A DNA stretch of 15,028 nt from Methanobacteriota archaeon. Its GTDB lineage: Archaea > JACRDV01. The notes below the pieces were generated by a model. It saw nothing but the letters and a program-made list of their open reading frames with translations, had not been told where the DNA came from and did not search any database. Positions within the stretch are counted from its first letter, which is position 1; each line of letters starts with the position of its first letter. Shown here piece by piece: positions 13,804-15,028 of this stretch. The stretch spans positions 1-15,028 of the forward strand of contig JACRDV010000125.1 in assembly GCA_024860865.1 (NCBI GenBank). The letters are read 5' to 3'. Position numbers and translations under genes: made by a program.

Positions 13804-14175
13804 CTAGGCAAATGGAATAACCACATCACATTCGGTTATTATTTTAAATATTTCTTCACGAGTCATGATTTCTGCTTCTTTAATGAATTTTTTAATACCA
13901 CGAGCTTCAGCTGATTCCTTGTCTACAATAAGCCGGCCGTTCATGGCCATAAATGTCTCAATATTCCCTTTTAGATGCCTAGCATCTTTAGTTAGGATTA
14001 CATCAGGTTTTATGGCTTCTGGATTTAACTCTGTGGCAGACCAGACTCCATCGTCCAAAAATATGATAATAACTTTGTCGTCATAAAACGTTAATCCAAG
14101 ACCACTTCTTATAGCTTCTAGGCTCTTCACATTGTTTAAAGGGGTGCTTCTAATGATAACTGCAATATTTTTCAT
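13804..14175 (-). CDS. DsrF/TusC-like sulfur-relay subunit
   Basis: A 123-residue middle gene of the operon. The family pattern is visible: an N-terminal strand (I-A-V-I-I-R-S-T-P), V-I-I-I-F-L-D-D-G-V-W near 35-45, and V-D-K-E-S-A-E-A-R-G-I in the second half. The frame can extend to GTG 14184. ATG 14175 is chosen because it overlaps the dsrE stop as ATGA and has GGTGGAG just upstream. DsrE, DsrF and DsrH normally form a heterohexamer. No catalytic Cys is expected in this subunit; one Cys occurs near the end (I-T-E-C-D). Confidence 0.85.
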   Translation of the reverse strand: MKNIAVIIRSTPLNNVKSLEAIRSGLGLTFYDDKVIIIFLDDGVWSATELNPEAIKPDVILTKDARHLKGNIETFMAMNGRLIVDKESAEARGIKKFIKEAEIMTREEIFKIITECDVVIPFA

Positions 14176-14483
14176 AATCTCCACCCGAATCCCAAAATGC
14201 GGTCTGCTTCTGTAACTATTTGTGCCCAGTCAGTTTGACTGCCAAATACAAATCCTTCCACTTCTTTTACTGCTCTCTGCTCTGCATTATGTGCACATAC
14301 AATGATTTTAGCTCCGGCTTTAATCAATTCTTTAAATTGCTCAGTTGGCACACAATACGTACCATCATCCATTATAAAAATAGAAACTTCATACTTTTGT
14401 TCTAGAGCATGTTTAGTCAATTGTATTACAGTATAAAAATCTTCGGTAAAAGGCGAATTTGTCAACAATATTCCAAGTTTCAT
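14172..14483 (-). CDS. DsrE/TusD-like sulfur-relay subunit
   Basis: A 103-residue first gene of the operon. M-K-L-G-I-L-L-T-N-S opens the Rossmann-like fold, I-F-I-M-D-D-G-T-Y follows, and the candidate persulfide Cys is Cys63 in I-I-V-C-A-H-N-A-E-Q-R, matching the active-site region of TusD/DsrE. The frame extends to 14507, but ATG 14483 is the start, with AGGAGG (14492-14497) eight bases away. The stop overlaps dsrF. No TusA, TusE or DsrAB is visible, so tRNA thiolation versus another sulfur transfer cannot be decided. Location beside tRNA genes is suggestive only. Confidence 0.87.
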   Translation of the reverse strand: MKLGILLTNSPFTEDFYTVIQLTKHALEQKYEVSIFIMDDGTYCVPTEQFKELIKAGAKIIVCAHNAEQRAVKEVEGFVFGSQTDWAQIVTEADRILGFGWRL

Positions 14484-14619
14484 GTTTTCTACCTCCTCAT
14501 ATGACAAAAAAGCACTGGAAAGTTTGAATTTATTTCAAAATAAAATACATATAAATACTAACCCAATCTATTCGCAAATGAAAGTTTAGTGGACCCGTCG
14601 GGATTTGAACCCGAGGCCT

Positions 14620-14639
14620 TTTGTGGAGCTCAATGCCCA
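14620..14639 (-). other. Variable-loop BHB intron of tRNA-Ala, 20 nt
   Basis: Central helix TGTG/CACA, bulges AAT and AAA, inner helix GGGC/GCTC (one G-U) with loop ATTGA. Cutting AA^T and AA^A removes 20 nt and gives the standard variable loop AGGCC (junction 43/44). The central helix uses the 3' strand of the anticodon stem, so the stem must refold after splicing. Confidence 0.92.
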
Positions 14640-14660
14640 TTCACATGCCAAGCGAACGCT

Positions 14661-14685
14661 ATTGGCCGGAACTTTTATATTCCGT
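14661..14685 (-). other. D-loop BHB intron of tRNA-Ala, 25 nt
   Basis: Bulges AGA and ATA, inner helix CGGAA/TTCCG with an 8-nt loop. The central helix TGGA/GCCA has three pairs and one A-G mismatch. Removing 25 nt restores the D-stem GCTC/GAGC. The splice position is supported mainly by the restored D-arm. Confidence 0.87.
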
Positions 14686-14720
14686 CTTCCAGCTGAGCTA
14701 CGGGCCCACATTGTTTAGAT

Positions 14721-14737
14721 TAATTATATTTTTTCTT
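14721..14737 (-). promoter_or_regulatory. TATA-box candidate for tRNA-Ala
   Basis: On the minus strand AAAAAATATAATTA lies 14-30 bp upstream of the tRNA 5' end, so transcription would begin close to the mature end. The L37e gene ends about 110 bp further upstream. Confidence 0.4.
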
Positions 14738-14844
14738 TATCTATATGAAAATTTTTGAAGTTTGGTTTTTTGTAATTATAATTATAAAATACTACTAATC
14801 TCATTGATGGGCAATATCTCTTGAATTGGCCAAAAAACAAAACT

Positions 14845-15028
14845 CTATCGGATGCGCTCTCGGCTAAGATCTTTTGTTTGCCAACTATACTCTCGTATCC
14901 TTTTTGATCTACCAAAACCACAGGCGGAACAGTATTTTTTAGTCATATTATATGACCGCCTACCGCAACGTCGACAACGAATATGAACTTTCTTTTGATA
15001 CTTTCCGAAAGACGGTGTTCCTTTGGTC
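14845..15028 (-). CDS. rpl37e: Ribosomal protein L37e (5' end cut by one codon)
   Basis: A 61-residue zinc-ribbon protein of the large ribosomal subunit, shared by archaea and eukaryotes. It reads [15 protein letters not shown], then C-R-R-C-G and C-S-A-C-G (the four zinc cysteines), then R-I-R-E-Y-S-W-Q. The stop is TAG 14845-14847. Only the first two bases of the presumed ATG are outside the window; the G of it is base 15028. In many archaea an LSm/Sm gene precedes it, but that lies outside the window. A longer open frame on the same strand at 14724-14921 overlaps it in another frame and is a shadow. Confidence 0.95.
   Translation of the reverse strand, partial: TKGTPSFGKYQKKVHIRCRRCGRRSYNMTKKYCSACGFGRSKRIREYSWQTKDLSRERIR

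Larger units (their letters stand above)
14590..14707 (-). tRNA. tRNA-Ala (GGC) with two non-canonical introns
   Basis: Acceptor GGGCCCG/CGGGTCC contains the G3-U70 wobble that identifies tRNA-Ala, with A73 and no CCA. After splicing: D-arm GCTC AGCTGGAA GAGC, anticodon arm TTCGC TTGGCAT GTGAA (anticodon GGC), variable loop AGGCC, T-arm TCGGG TTCAAAT CCCGA. Introns are in the D-loop and between anticodon stem and variable loop. The anticodon loop itself is uninterrupted. Position 38 is T, which is uncommon. Confidence 0.95.

Noticed and set aside
14724-14921. Minus-strand open frame of 65 residues
   Set aside because: It overlaps the clearly identified L37e gene in another frame.

Overview
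The window comes from an archaeon. It carries a ribosomal protein L37e gene, an AK6/Fap7-type adenylate kinase, a short archaeal-type adenylosuccinate synthetase, archaeal-style Shine-Dalgarno and TATA signals, and above all many introns of the bulge-helix-bulge (BHB) kind that the archaeal tRNA splicing endonuclease removes. The DNA is AT-rich, but the tRNAs are GC-rich, which would fit a thermophile (inference). I cannot name the lineage.

Layout: 1-467 holds the end of an antitoxin-like gene and a frameshifted PIN-domain (VapC) toxin remnant. 468-1031 is decayed, unassigned DNA. 1032-3288 holds HtpX protease, TrmO tRNA methyltransferase and a rhomboid protease. 3609-7405 is a minus-strand block: a small Cys-rich protein, CTP synthase (pyrG), acetylornithine/acetyllysine aminotransferase and AK6 kinase. 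7857-9571 is plus-strand: purA, then a DUF4258-like/YgiT-AbrB toxin-antitoxin-like pair. 9841-12132 is glmS, interrupted by a 158-residue mini-intein. 12626-13126 is a tRNA cluster (Val, Phe, Gly and a tRNA-like 3' half). 13229-13399 is a TnpB remnant. 13541-14483 is a three-gene DsrE/F/H (TusD/C/B-like) operon. 14590-14707 is tRNA-Ala. The window ends inside the L37e gene.

The main discovery is in pyrG. A conventional reading gives a 481-residue protein that lacks the first ~52 residues, including the ATP-binding P-loop. Those residues are encoded just upstream, interrupted by two tiny insertions of 19 and 22 nt. Each insertion folds, together with its flanking exon, into a BHB with a 4-bp central helix and two 3-nt bulges. 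Cutting at the standard position (between bulge bases 2 and 3) restores the frame exactly and yields a 533-residue CTP synthase of normal family length. The same architecture occurs in the tRNAs: all four contain introns, six in total, several at non-canonical places (D-loop, variable loop, T-loop). The tRNA splicing machinery therefore appears to be used for mRNA here, with protein-gene micro-introns that gene callers would read as frameshifts.

Secondary points: pyrG and the AK6 gene both lack ATG/GTG/TTG where the families begin, and both have ATC followed by a Lys codon there. glmS carries an endonuclease-free intein in its glutaminase domain. Several mobile or toxin-antitoxin genes are decayed.
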